This document shows positions 1 through 6,504 of a DNA stretch of 11,070 bases, piece after piece. Position 1 is the first letter of the stretch. The number at the start of each line of letters is the position of its first letter. The notes beneath the pieces are model-generated. The model did no database searches. It saw nothing but the letters and a program-made list of their open reading frames with translations, and was not told where the DNA came from. The position numbers were made by a program, and so were the translations under genes. Origin of the DNA: Sulfurovum sp. (GTDB lineage Bacteria; Campylobacterota; Campylobacteria; Campylobacterales; Sulfurovaceae); NCBI GenBank assembly GCA_020721385.1, contig DYMW01000031.1, forward strand, positions 1 to 11,070, given 5' to 3'.

Positions 1-44
1 ATCTCTTTTGGATTGTATACATTTTTTTTGGTTGTTTCGCTCAT
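1..44 (-). CDS. 5' end of a gene, possibly a class I aminoacyl-tRNA synthetase (partial)
   Basis: Only the first 14 codons lie in the window, reading MSETTKKNVYNPKE from an ATG at 44 and running off the left edge. A short polar lead followed by a YNPKEIE-like phrase is how several valyl- and leucyl-tRNA synthetases begin, so valS is my first guess and leuS the second. Fourteen residues cannot prove this. The start is supported by a GATATAAT promoter about 50 bases upstream on the same strand. The Shine-Dalgarno is weak: only a GATGGA stretch before the ATG. The gene is real in the sense of being open to the window edge; the product is a guess. Confidence 0.4.
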   Translation of the reverse strand, partial: MSETTKKNVYNPKE

Positions 45-402
45 TTAATGTCCATCATATAAGTTTTTTAATATAGATTTTTTAGTGTCGCGATTATATC
101 GTAAAGGTGCTTAATGGGGTTTGGACGAACCGTTATCTTTAATCTCTTCAATACCCTAAAAAAGCTAAAATTCATACCCATAAAAAAAGAGACAAAAAAA
201 AGATGCATACCCTAAAAAGCCACTACCCAACAAAAAGCAACACCACCATCAACCCAATGGAACATTTACCATTTTAGTGACTACAAAGAGGGAATGAAAG
301 AAGAAAAAAACATTTCACAACCCATCATTATAAAGGGTTTTGGAGTACAAATTAACCCTCTCTTCAAGCAACTCTAACACTTCCTAAATAATGACAAACT
401 TA
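45..402. other. Gap of about 360 bases with only small, doubtful ORFs
   Basis: No convincing gene is present. On the plus strand an ATG at 114, behind an AAAGGTG ribosome-binding-like site, opens 33 codons to a TAA at 213. The same frame then stays open for another 53 codons to a TAA at 375. On the minus strand an ATG at 208 opens 46 codons to a TAA at 68, giving a hydrophobic N-terminus and a basic C-terminus. The two overlap antisense. A motif ATACCC(T/A)(A/T)AAAA recurs at 151, 174 and 207. A weak AGGGTT/AACCCT pairing (334-359) lies past the DUF1287 gene. The segment could be a decayed gene, a small RNA or peptide locus, or plain spacer. Confidence 0.4.
93..98 (-). promoter_or_regulatory. 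Putative sigma70 -10 box for the left-edge minus-strand gene
   Basis: On the minus strand this reads TATAAT, preceded by GA to give GATATAAT, the same octamer as two other promoters in the window (2986-2993 and 5316-5323). Transcription would start near 86 and leave a leader of about 42 bases before the ATG at 44. The element sits inside a short palindrome, CGATTATATCG (91-101). Confidence 0.5.
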
Positions 403-1017
403 TTATTTCACCACCCGATAATGCCCATCAATCGGATAAGAAAAAAGGTCATTATTTTCTCGTGTACCCCAACCAATATTATGAATAATATAAGGCACTC
501 CTTCACTCGTTTGTTTGGAACTCACTATCATAATATGAGGTCTACCACTTACTTTACACGTAACCAAATCACCTGCTAGATAATCTTTTGAATTGTTTGT
601 AACCTTTAGGGAATACCCTTTTCTTTTAAAATAATGTTTAAGATTGGGTACACGTCTATGGTCGATATTACTGTCCGTACCTTTTGCACCCCATATTTTA
701 GGATACGTCAAAAAGGCTTTACGCATATCTTCATGCACCTCTTTTTGTAAATCTATCTTATAACTGTCTCGTAAAGCACGAATAACCACATCGCTACAAA
801 CACCTTTAAGTAACGGTATATCCCCATTAGGATAACTTATTTTGGCATAACTAGAAGTATAAATCAGTGTTTTTCCTATCTGTTCTCTGGCTGATTTGAC
901 TATAGGTGGAACTTCTTCTTTTTCTACCACTGATTTTTCATAATCACACGCTGTGAAACTGATTAAAAACAGAACAACAAATACTTTTTGCCATGAGATT
1001 TTAAGAAATTTAATCAT
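403..1017 (-). CDS. DUF1287 family lipoprotein, NlpC/P60-like
   Basis: 204 residues from the ATG at 1017. An in-frame start at 1053 exists, but 1017 has an AGAAGGG site about 8 bases upstream and begins the signal peptide cleanly. A lipobox, FTAC, places the lipidated Cys at about residue 24, so the protein is probably anchored in a membrane facing the periplasm. The DUF1287 signature is strong: GVCSDVVIRAL (Cys about 74), the block EVHEDM, the block NIDHRRVPNL, then GDLVTC, PHIMIVS (His about 161) and HNIGWG. Family structure suggests a papain-like NlpC/P60 fold with Cys and His catalysis, possibly on peptidoglycan or acyl substrates, but the substrate is unknown. It lies 73 bases after dnaX on the same strand and probably shares its transcript. 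The family call is firm; the activity is inferred. Confidence 0.88.
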   Translation of the reverse strand: MIKFLKISWQKVFVVLFLISFTACDYEKSVVEKEEVPPIVKSAREQIGKTLIYTSSYAKISYPNGDIPLLKGVCSDVVIRALRDSYKIDLQKEVHEDMRKAFLTYPKIWGAKGTDSNIDHRRVPNLKHYFKRKGYSLKVTNNSKDYLAGDLVTCKVSGRPHIMIVSSKQTSEGVPYIIHNIGWGTRENNDLFSYPIDGHYRVVK

Positions 1018-1090
1018 TAATACACCCTTCTTTGCAAGATTTACAATACCCAAACTTTTTGTGGGAGTAAACTCACCACTTCCTAAGTGA

Positions 1091-2938
1091 TTATGATACT
1101 ATAACTTTCAAAATATGTGTCTCATTGGGTTGAATAACTCTTGAATCTTCTAACGCATTTGCGGTTTCTAAACAGACCATGGTTTCGTAGCTGTTGGATG
1201 TCATGTCTGTCATTTGGCTTGATTTTTCACTCCAAGGATTCCATTTTTTTCGCTTAATCCGAACGGTTTTAGGAGCAAAAAGCTCTATGGCTTTGGCAAC
1301 CATGGGTTCATCAAGAATGGTTCTTTCATCTTTTTCTTTGGCAGACTCAACACCACCATCACTAGGAGCAACGCAAGAATTTTTCATGGGTACTTCCTCT
1401 TCTAGCTCTTGTTCTAAGGGTAAACCCAATACTTCCTCTTCTATCATGGAGAGGGGTTCATCTTCTTCCCATCTACTAAATGAAGGTTCTATAATCGGTT
1501 GTGGTGCTTCTACTGTGCGGGGTAACTCCTTTGATACGTTCTTGATTTTGGTATCAAAACCAAAAATTTCTTGAACAAACATCCGTATCATGCCCCAATG
1601 ATTTTTGAGTAATGTTTTCTCTTCATCGTTTGCCGAAGATTCCCATGTTAAAGTGTTGTTGTTGAAAGAAACATACTCAATACTGTTTTTAAAACACTCA
1701 CCCAAATCGTAATTTCGGTCATACATTTTTACCATTAAACCCTCGAAAAGTTTAACCCCTTCATCGAGTGGCTTTATAATTTTAGAAGGTATCTCAACAG
1801 GAGTTTCTACCGCTTTTTCTTTAATCGGTTCAGGTTCAGTAATGATAGGTGTTATCTTCTCTTTTAGTTCAACACCTGACAACTCCATTTCTAAGGAACG
1901 TATCATGGCATCAATCTCTTTAATTTGTAACGACTCCATCATTTTAAAAAGGGTTAAAGACAAAACAAATTCCCCATCTGCTCCAATGCTCAACAACGTT
2001 TTTGCATCGGCTAAAACCCTAAAAAAACGTTCAATAATCATAGGAGTAATTTTATGTGAACCACTCAAAAGTATCTCTTTAAGATAAAGCATCAACTCAT
2101 CAATCACCATTTCTGCTTCAAATTCACTGGCTTTATCAATAAATGCCAATATTTTAAGCTCATTTTTCATCAAAACATCCGCAATCAATGCTTCGAGTAA
2201 TGAAGGCTCAATAATCCCCAACATATTGGTAACCGTTTCAATATTGATAAAATTTTTAGAATACACAATCGCTTGGTCAAGCAGAGTTAACGAATCACGA
2301 ACACTACCTGCTCCTGAACGGGCAATAATCTCAATGGCATTACTCTCATAAGCGACTCCTTCAAGATTTAAAATATGCTCCAAATGTTTTGCCACCACAT
2401 TTTGAGGAATTTTACGAAATCTAAAGTGCTGTGTTCGACTCAAGATGGTTGCAGGGAGTTTTAATGGGTCCGTGGTTGCCAAGATAAATTTTACAAATTC
2501 GGGTGGCTCTTCCAATGTTTTCAAAAGGGCATTAAATGCCTCTTTGGTCAACATGTGCACCTCATCAATAATGAAGATTTTATACCGAGCGATGGCGGGT
2601 TTGTATTTGGTGTGTTCAATGAGTTCACGTATGTCATCTATCTTACGATTCGATGCAGCATCCATCTCAATAATGTCCATGTGTCGTGACTCTAACGCCA
2701 TTTTACAATGAGAACAAACCCCACAAGGATGGGAAGTTGTCCCTTTTTCACACAACAATGCTTTGGCAAAAATTCGTGCGGTTGAAGTTTTCCCACTCCC
2801 TCTTAAACCTGAAAAAAGATACGCATGAGAAAGTCTATCACTCTCTAATGCCAAACTTAATGTTTGGGATACTGCCTCTTGACCAATAAGGTCATCAAAG
2901 GTGGCTGGACGATACTTTCTGGCTAATGCTAATGACAC
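1091..2938 (-). CDS. dnaX: DNA polymerase III subunits gamma/tau (clamp loader ATPase)
   Basis: DnaX powers loading of the beta sliding clamp and, as tau, links the polymerase cores. I place the start at the GTG at 2938, giving 615 residues: AAGGAG lies 6 bases upstream and the protein then begins SLALARKYRP, the usual DnaX N-terminus. A TTG at 2974 would add 12 residues without a ribosome site. In order: Walker A GLRGSGKT (44-51), four zinc cysteines (63, 72, 75, 78), Walker B with IIDEVHML (Asp-Glu 125-126), sensor 1 around ATTD (154-157), and SRTQHF with the arginine finger at 168. Beyond about residue 365 comes a variable, acidic, proline-containing region and a basic KRKKWNPW patch near the end, consistent with a tau-length product. 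An A7 run at 1244-1250 is a possible slippage site. The DUF1287 gene follows on the same strand. Confidence 0.96.
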   Translation of the reverse strand: MSLALARKYRPATFDDLIGQEAVSQTLSLALESDRLSHAYLFSGLRGSGKTSTARIFAKALLCEKGTTSHPCGVCSHCKMALESRHMDIIEMDAASNRKIDDIRELIEHTKYKPAIARYKIFIIDEVHMLTKEAFNALLKTLEEPPEFVKFILATTDPLKLPATILSRTQHFRFRKIPQNVVAKHLEHILNLEGVAYESNAIEIIARSGAGSVRDSLTLLDQAIVYSKNFINIETVTNMLGIIEPSLLEALIADVLMKNELKILAFIDKASEFEAEMVIDELMLYLKEILLSGSHKITPMIIERFFRVLADAKTLLSIGADGEFVLSLTLFKMMESLQIKEIDAMIRSLEMELSGVELKEKITPIITEPEPIKEKAVETPVEIPSKIIKPLDEGVKLFEGLMVKMYDRNYDLGECFKNSIEYVSFNNNTLTWESSANDEEKTLLKNHWGMIRMFVQEIFGFDTKIKNVSKELPRTVEAPQPIIEPSFSRWEEDEPLSMIEEEVLGLPLEQELEEEVPMKNSCVAPSDGGVESAKEKDERTILDEPMVAKAIELFAPKTVRIKRKKWNPWSEKSSQMTDMTSNSYETMVCLETANALEDSRVIQPNETHILKVIVS

Positions 2939-2987
2939 TTGACACTCCTTAACTAACTGTCGAATTGTAGTCAAACTTTACTTTTGA

Positions 2988-2993
2988 TATAAT
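2988..2993 (+). promoter_or_regulatory. Putative -10 box for the zinc metallopeptidase gene
   Basis: TATAAT within CTTTTGATATAAT, with T-rich sequence upstream and no clear -35, as is typical for Campylobacterota. The start would be near 3000, leaving about 27 bases before the ATG at 3027. An almost identical element lies at 5311-5323. Confidence 0.6.
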
Positions 2994-3004
2994 TGTTTAA
3001 AAAA

Positions 3005-3010
3005 ATTATA
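3005..3010 (-). promoter_or_regulatory. Putative -10 box for dnaX
   Basis: The minus strand reads TATAAT here, followed by a T-rich run. Transcription would start near 2998, leaving a leader of about 60 bases before the GTG at 2938. A second TATATC on the same strand (2994-2989) is an alternative. The box faces, and is only 11 bases from, the plus-strand -10 box at 2988-2993. Confidence 0.4.
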
Positions 3011-3026
3011 AATGGAGCCAGATACA

Positions 3027-3920
3027 ATGAGATGGGAAGACCGAGAACAAAGTAATAACGTAGAAGACCGACGAGGCAACAGCAATAATGGTGGAGGTGG
3101 AATGCGTGGTATGCCATCAATGGGTACCATAATGTTTATGTGGCCAATTATTCAACGACTCTTAAGAACCAAATTTGGTTGGGCAATTATTGCCGTAGGA
3201 GCGGTGGCATATTTTTCAGGATTTAATCCTCTCTCTTCCATAACAGGAAGTGGACATACAACCACCACCGTTGACCAAAAAGCCGATGACAAACAAGCCA
3301 AATTTATCGCTACGGTTTTACATGATACGGAAGCGGTATGGAAAGATATTTTTAAACAATATGGGGCAACCTACAAAGAGCCTAAAATGGTACTTTATCG
3401 AGGTGCAACCAAAAGTGGTTGTGGTCAAGCTTCATCTCAAATAGGACCTTTTTACTGTCCTGCAGATGAAAAAGTCTATATTGATTTGGGTTTCTTTGAT
3501 GAACTTGCTAAAAAACACAACGCTACAGGTGATTTTGCACAAGCCTATGTATTGGCACATGAGATTGGTCACCACATTCAAAATATGGAAGGTACGTTAA
3601 CCAAAGTACAACAAATGAAACAACAAGCCATAGGTGAAAAGGGGGAGAATCAACTGCAAGTTCGTGTCGAACTTCAAGCTGATTGTTATGCTGGAGTATG
3701 GGCAAATCATGCTCAAAAACGTTTTAATATTTTAGAGCAAGGTGATATAGAAGAAGCACTTCGTGCAGCTTCTTCTATTGGAGATGATACGTTACAAAAA
3801 CAAGCACAAGGATATGTGGTTCCTGATGCTTTTACACACGGTTCATCAGAGCAACGCGTGACTTGGTTTAGAAAAGGTATTCAAAGTGGAGACATTAAAA
3901 CCTGTAACACAGGATTATAG
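3027..3920 (+). CDS. ypfJ: YpfJ family neutral zinc metallopeptidase, membrane-anchored
   Basis: 297 residues. The start at 3027 gives MRWEDREQSNNVEDRRG, the usual beginning of this family, with GGAG 9 bases upstream. The ATG at 3012 has no ribosome site. A glycine- and methionine-rich stretch (20-35) leads to a hydrophobic segment (about 50-65) that should be the single membrane anchor; the catalytic part then faces the periplasm. The zinc site is HEIGH at 178-182, with Glu in VELQADCYAG (about 215) as the likely third ligand. Other family blocks are GCG followed by GPFYCPAD, then YIDL, and near the end GSSEQRVTWFRKG. Length and motif order match the neutral zinc metallopeptidase family (Pfam Zn_peptidase). 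Physiological substrates are not established. It is transcribed alone, divergent from dnaX and convergent with the thioredoxin-like gene. The gene symbol follows the E. coli homologue name. Confidence 0.93.
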   Translation: MRWEDREQSNNVEDRRGNSNNGGGGMRGMPSMGTIMFMWPIIQRLLRTKFGWAIIAVGAVAYFSGFNPLSSITGSGHTTTTVDQKADDKQAKFIATVLHDTEAVWKDIFKQYGATYKEPKMVLYRGATKSGCGQASSQIGPFYCPADEKVYIDLGFFDELAKKHNATGDFAQAYVLAHEIGHHIQNMEGTLTKVQQMKQQAIGEKGENQLQVRVELQADCYAGVWANHAQKRFNILEQGDIEEALRAASSIGDDTLQKQAQGYVVPDAFTHGSSEQRVTWFRKGIQSGDIKTCNTGL

Positions 3921-3922
3921 TC

Positions 3923-3949
3923 TCCAAAAGGAAAAAATTATATTTTGGA
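3923..3949. terminator. Weak hairpin between two convergent genes
   Basis: TCCAAAA (3923-3929) can pair with TTTTGGA (3943-3949) across a 13-base loop, and it overlaps the stop codon of the minus-strand gene. The stem is AT-rich and lacks a proper T-run on either side, so its role as a shared terminator is only a possibility. Confidence 0.25.
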
Positions 3950-4696
3950 TTTAGCGTGATTAATCCAAAGGATAAAGTCACTCGGTTCAAAATACCCTTC
4001 AGCTTTTGCCAACTGTTTCATATTCGCACGCATAAAATAAACGGTTGGTGCATACTTTGGTTGTAACCCAAATGAACGTGCTTGTGCATCACCTTTTTTA
4101 ATTCTAACCCACACAAAATTTTTTAGTGCTTTCTGAACTTGAGCATTGGCAAATGTGGTTTGTTTCATTTTGGTTGTCCATTTCGAACCATCTGCATCCA
4201 CATAAATCATCAACTGTTTTCCTGTCTGTGAAGCATAATCCATTGCCGATGCAATATCATACATCCAATGTTTACTTTGCGTTTTAGCAACTTCTTTATA
4301 AACTTTTTTAGAGCTTTTGAGTCCCAATTTTCGTTTGGTATCATCCACCCACAAGTTAAAATCATCACGACCCAAATAACCAGAAACAGTATTGACAATT
4401 TTTAACTTAGGCGAGATAAAGTAGACTGTTGGCGTATAACGGGTATCGGGTAAATAACGATCTGCATCAGGACTTCCTTTATCTACAGTTACTTTAATAA
4501 ACTCTTGTGTATTGTTACGTACAAGCTGCGTATTGAGTGTTTCTATTTTCATTTTATCACAATAGGCACATACTTCAGATTTCACAACAACCATCACAGG
4601 TTTATTGGTACTTCGACCTTTAACCAAAGCACTTTTTAAGTCTCCAGCAATCAATATGAAGGGTAAACAACATACCAGTAAGACAATTTTTTTCAT
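3938..4696 (-). CDS. Exported protein with two thioredoxin-like domains, second one lacking CxxC
   Basis: 252 residues from the ATG at 4696; a TTG one codon earlier is ignored because AAGGA sits at normal distance from the ATG. A signal peptide (about 1-17, ending ILIA) sends it to the periplasm. Domain 1 (about 20-128) has CAYC at 43-46 followed by DKMK, and the cis-proline strand YTPTVYF near 88-94, as in thioredoxin_7/DUF255-like proteins. Domain 2 (about 140-252) repeats the layout: IYVDADGSKWTTKMK, where SKWT stands in the place of CAYC, then YAPTVYF near 216-222 and a GYFEPSDFILWI close matching GYLGRDDFNLWV of domain 1. The protein therefore looks like an internal duplication in which one half kept a redox centre. 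A role as periplasmic disulfide reductase or thiol chaperone is inferred. It is divergent from a four-cysteine exported protein. Confidence 0.85.
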   Translation of the reverse strand: MKKIVLLVCCLPFILIAGDLKSALVKGRSTNKPVMVVVKSEVCAYCDKMKIETLNTQLVRNNTQEFIKVTVDKGSPDADRYLPDTRYTPTVYFISPKLKIVNTVSGYLGRDDFNLWVDDTKRKLGLKSSKKVYKEVAKTQSKHWMYDIASAMDYASQTGKQLMIYVDADGSKWTTKMKQTTFANAQVQKALKNFVWVRIKKGDAQARSFGLQPKYAPTVYFMRANMKQLAKAEGYFEPSDFILWINHAKSKI

Positions 4697-4718
4697 CAAT
4701 TTCCTTTTTTCTTAATAA

Positions 4719-4724
4719 ACTATA
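4719..4724 (-). promoter_or_regulatory. Possible -10 box for the tandem thioredoxin-like gene
   Basis: The minus strand reads TATAGT about 22 bases before the ATG at 4696, which would leave a leader of about 15 bases that still includes the AAGGA ribosome site. There is no recognisable -35. The flanking sequence is very AT-rich, so chance matches are easy. Confidence 0.3.
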
Positions 4725-4854
4725 GAAGTGTAATACGTTTATGTTAAAAACATTCTATATTTTTGAATTTATTTTAATTTTTTCATGCAATTTTATTATT
4801 AACTAAATAAAAGTGTTGTATCATATTAAAATTAATTACAACAAAGGAAACAAT

Positions 4855-5238
4855 ATGAACACAATCCTCCAAAAAATCTTTGCCTTAAGTGCATTTCTAG
4901 TAGCTTTTACTCTTTATGGTCAAGCGGACACCACTCTATCTACGAGTAAACAAGTTGATAAAAAAATAGAAAAAATAGAAAAAGAAGCTGATTTACCTAA
5001 AATAGAAGTTGAATTGGAAGCGTCAACTGATACTAAAAATCCTAAACTAAAACAAGGTAAAGGATGTGATTTTACAGGATTAGAAGAGATTAAAGGGGAA
5101 ATATTTAGTGACTATCCAATGGCACAAACTGAAACTTGTGAGAATGGTAACTGTGCAAATTTAGAACCTGCTACAATGTTAAAAGATGACTATAAAGATC
5201 TTCCTGATGCTAAGGTAGACCCTTCTTGTAGCAAATAA
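4855..5238 (+). CDS. Small exported four-cysteine protein of unknown function
   Basis: 127 residues. The ATG at 4855 has AAAGGA upstream at good distance and starts a classic signal peptide (MNTILQK, then a hydrophobic core to about 20, with a likely cut near GQA/D at 24). The ATG at 4813 would put a polar lead ahead of it and is rejected. The mature part begins with a lysine/glutamate-rich, probably helical stretch (33-58). A region with cysteines at 71, 95, 100 and 125 follows, in contexts GKGCDF, ETCENGNC and DPSCSK. Even cysteine numbers in an exported protein suggest two disulfides, or metal binding. I do not recognise the family. It stands alone between a divergent thioredoxin-like gene and a strong hairpin. 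Confidence 0.75.
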   Translation: MNTILQKIFALSAFLVAFTLYGQADTTLSTSKQVDKKIEKIEKEADLPKIEVELEASTDTKNPKLKQGKGCDFTGLEEIKGEIFSDYPMAQTETCENGNCANLEPATMLKDDYKDLPDAKVDPSCSK

Positions 5239-5252
5239 TAAAAATCATATAT

Positions 5253-5282
5253 GGGTCAAGTAAACTCTATTTTACTTGACCC
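5253..5282 (+). terminator. Strong hairpin terminator after the four-Cys protein gene
   Basis: GGGTCAAGTAAA (5253-5264) and TTTACTTGACCC (5271-5282) form a perfect 12-bp stem with a 6-base loop, 14 bases after the stop codon. It is followed by TCTTCTCTTCT, a T-rich but interrupted tail. An A-rich segment precedes it, so it could also stop transcription from the other side. It separates the gene from the promoter of the aminotransferase operon. Confidence 0.8.
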
Positions 5283-5310
5283 TCTTCTCTTCTAGCCAAT
5301 CCAAATCTTC

Positions 5311-5323
5311 TTTTTGATATAAT
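5311..5323 (+). promoter_or_regulatory. Promoter of the aminotransferase-murC operon
   Basis: TTTTTGATATAAT, with the -10 TATAAT at 5318-5323, is preceded by a T- and C-rich tract. It is nearly the same as the element at 2981-2993. The expected start is near 5330, leaving a leader of about 22 bases before the GTG at 5353. Confidence 0.65.
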
Positions 5324-5352
5324 CCCCCTAAAAAATCAGGGCATATAAAATC

Positions 5353-6483
5353 GTGAACTTTGAAACCTACCCATTTGAAAAACTCAATAACTTATTAGAA
5401 AACATCACTCCAAATATGGACTATACAGAACTTAGTCTGACCATTGGTGAACCTCAATTTGATACTCCTAAATTTATCGTAGATGCTTTATGCCATCACG
5501 CACCCCTACTTAACAAATATCCTAAAACTTCTGGTGAATCCGTACTGGTAGAGGGAATGCTTACTTACTTAAAAAATCGTTTTAATTTAAAACTGAATAC
5601 CGAACAAATTATTCCTACCTTTGGAACACGAGAAGTGCTTTTCAACTTCCCACAATTTCTACTTCATGATGTACCAAACCCTATTATGGCATACCCTAAT
5701 CCATTTTACCAAATTTATGAAGGAGCAGCCAAAGCGAGTCGTGCCGAGGTTATTTACTTAAACTTAACAGCCAAAAATAATTTTCATCCAACCATTGATG
5801 AAGAGGCGTTGAGTCGCTGTGATTTGGTGATTATTAACACTCCAAACAATCCAACTGCCTCAACCATGCTTATTGATGAATTAAAAAAATGGGTTAACTT
5901 AGCACTTAAACACAACTTTATTTTACTCAATGATGAGTGTTACATTGACCTCTATTTAGAAGAACCTCTCCCGTCTTTGCTTAATGCCAGTATTGAAGTA
6001 GGCAATCATGAATTTAAAAACATTGTCGTTATCAACTCCATCTCCAAACGTTCATCTGCACCAGGTTTACGTTCGGGGTTTATTGCAGGTGATGCCAAAA
6101 TACTCAAAGAATATCTAACCTATAGAACCTATGTAGGGTGTGCCTCTCCTCTTCCATTACAACACGCAGCCGCGGTAGCTTGGAGTGACCAAAATCACGT
6201 GGATAGGTTTAGAACAAAATACCGTAGAAACTTTGAACTTGCCAAAGAGATTTTAGGAGTTGAACCACCGTTATCGACCTTTTACATCTGGTTACCTGTT
6301 GAAGATGAGATAGCATTTACCATTAAACTCTACCAAAAGTACAATCTAAAAGTGGTTCCTGGTTCATTTTTGGGTCGAGAGGGACAAGGAGAAGGATTTG
6401 TAAGACTTGCCCTTGTTTATGAAGAGGATAAAACCAAAGAAGCGTTAGAACGCATTCAAAAAGCGTTAAACCAATCAATTTAA
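5353..6483 (+). CDS. dapC: PLP-dependent aminotransferase, DapC-like (probable succinyldiaminopimelate transaminase)
   Basis: 376 residues from a GTG start. The ribosome site is poor (AGGG about 11 bases upstream), and the promoter sits just ahead. The fold-type I aminotransferase pattern is complete: LTIGEPQFDTP (29-39), substrate-side YPKTSGE (56-62), NTPNNPTAS (162-170), NDECYIDLY (193-201; Asp 194 contacts the PLP ring nitrogen, Tyr 197 its hydroxyl), SISKRSSAPGLRSG (229-242; Lys 232 binds PLP) and GFVRLALV (Arg 351 binds the substrate carboxylate). Aminotransferases of this sub-type in Campylobacterota are usually annotated as succinyldiaminopimelate transaminase, which would make the diaminopimelate precursor for lysine and peptidoglycan. 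Standing in an operon with murC supports that. The aminotransferase call is secure; substrate choice (succinyl-DAP versus aspartate or others) is inferred. Confidence 0.9.
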   Translation: MNFETYPFEKLNNLLENITPNMDYTELSLTIGEPQFDTPKFIVDALCHHAPLLNKYPKTSGESVLVEGMLTYLKNRFNLKLNTEQIIPTFGTREVLFNFPQFLLHDVPNPIMAYPNPFYQIYEGAAKASRAEVIYLNLTAKNNFHPTIDEEALSRCDLVIINTPNNPTASTMLIDELKKWVNLALKHNFILLNDECYIDLYLEEPLPSLLNASIEVGNHEFKNIVVINSISKRSSAPGLRSGFIAGDAKILKEYLTYRTYVGCASPLPLQHAAAVAWSDQNHVDRFRTKYRRNFELAKEILGVEPPLSTFYIWLPVEDEIAFTIKLYQKYNLKVVPGSFLGREGQGEGFVRLALVYEEDKTKEALERIQKALNQSI

Positions 6484-6504
6484 TACACGATAAAAAGGAA
6501 AAAA

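Noticed and set aside
151..218. Three ATACCC-A-run motifs as a CRISPR or iteron array
   Set aside because: Units are about 12 bases, imperfect, and at unequal spacing (23 and 33 bases), with no associated cas or rep gene.
334..359. AGGGTT/AACCCT pairing as the terminator of the DUF1287 gene
   Set aside because: Only six outer pairs, a 14-base loop and no T-run in the direction of transcription.
1061..1079. Hairpin GTGG-GAG/CTC-CCAC between dnaX and the DUF1287 gene as a terminator
   Set aside because: Seven pairs with a bulge, and in the minus-strand transcript it is followed by A residues, not T. It does not look able to stop transcription; the two genes are treated as one unit.
1194..1574. 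126-codon plus-strand ORF inside dnaX and similar antisense ORFs elsewhere
   Set aside because: Serine-rich antisense shadow of the acidic dnaX C-terminal region, with no ribosome site or family resemblance.
2939..2974. Longer dnaX N-terminus from a TTG at 2974
   Set aside because: No ribosome site there, the extra 12 residues are not DnaX-like, and the GTG at 2938 has AAGGAG at ideal distance.
4813..4854. ATG at 4813 as start of the four-Cys protein
   Set aside because: It would place 14 polar residues before a clean signal peptide, and the ATG at 4855 has a strong ribosome site.
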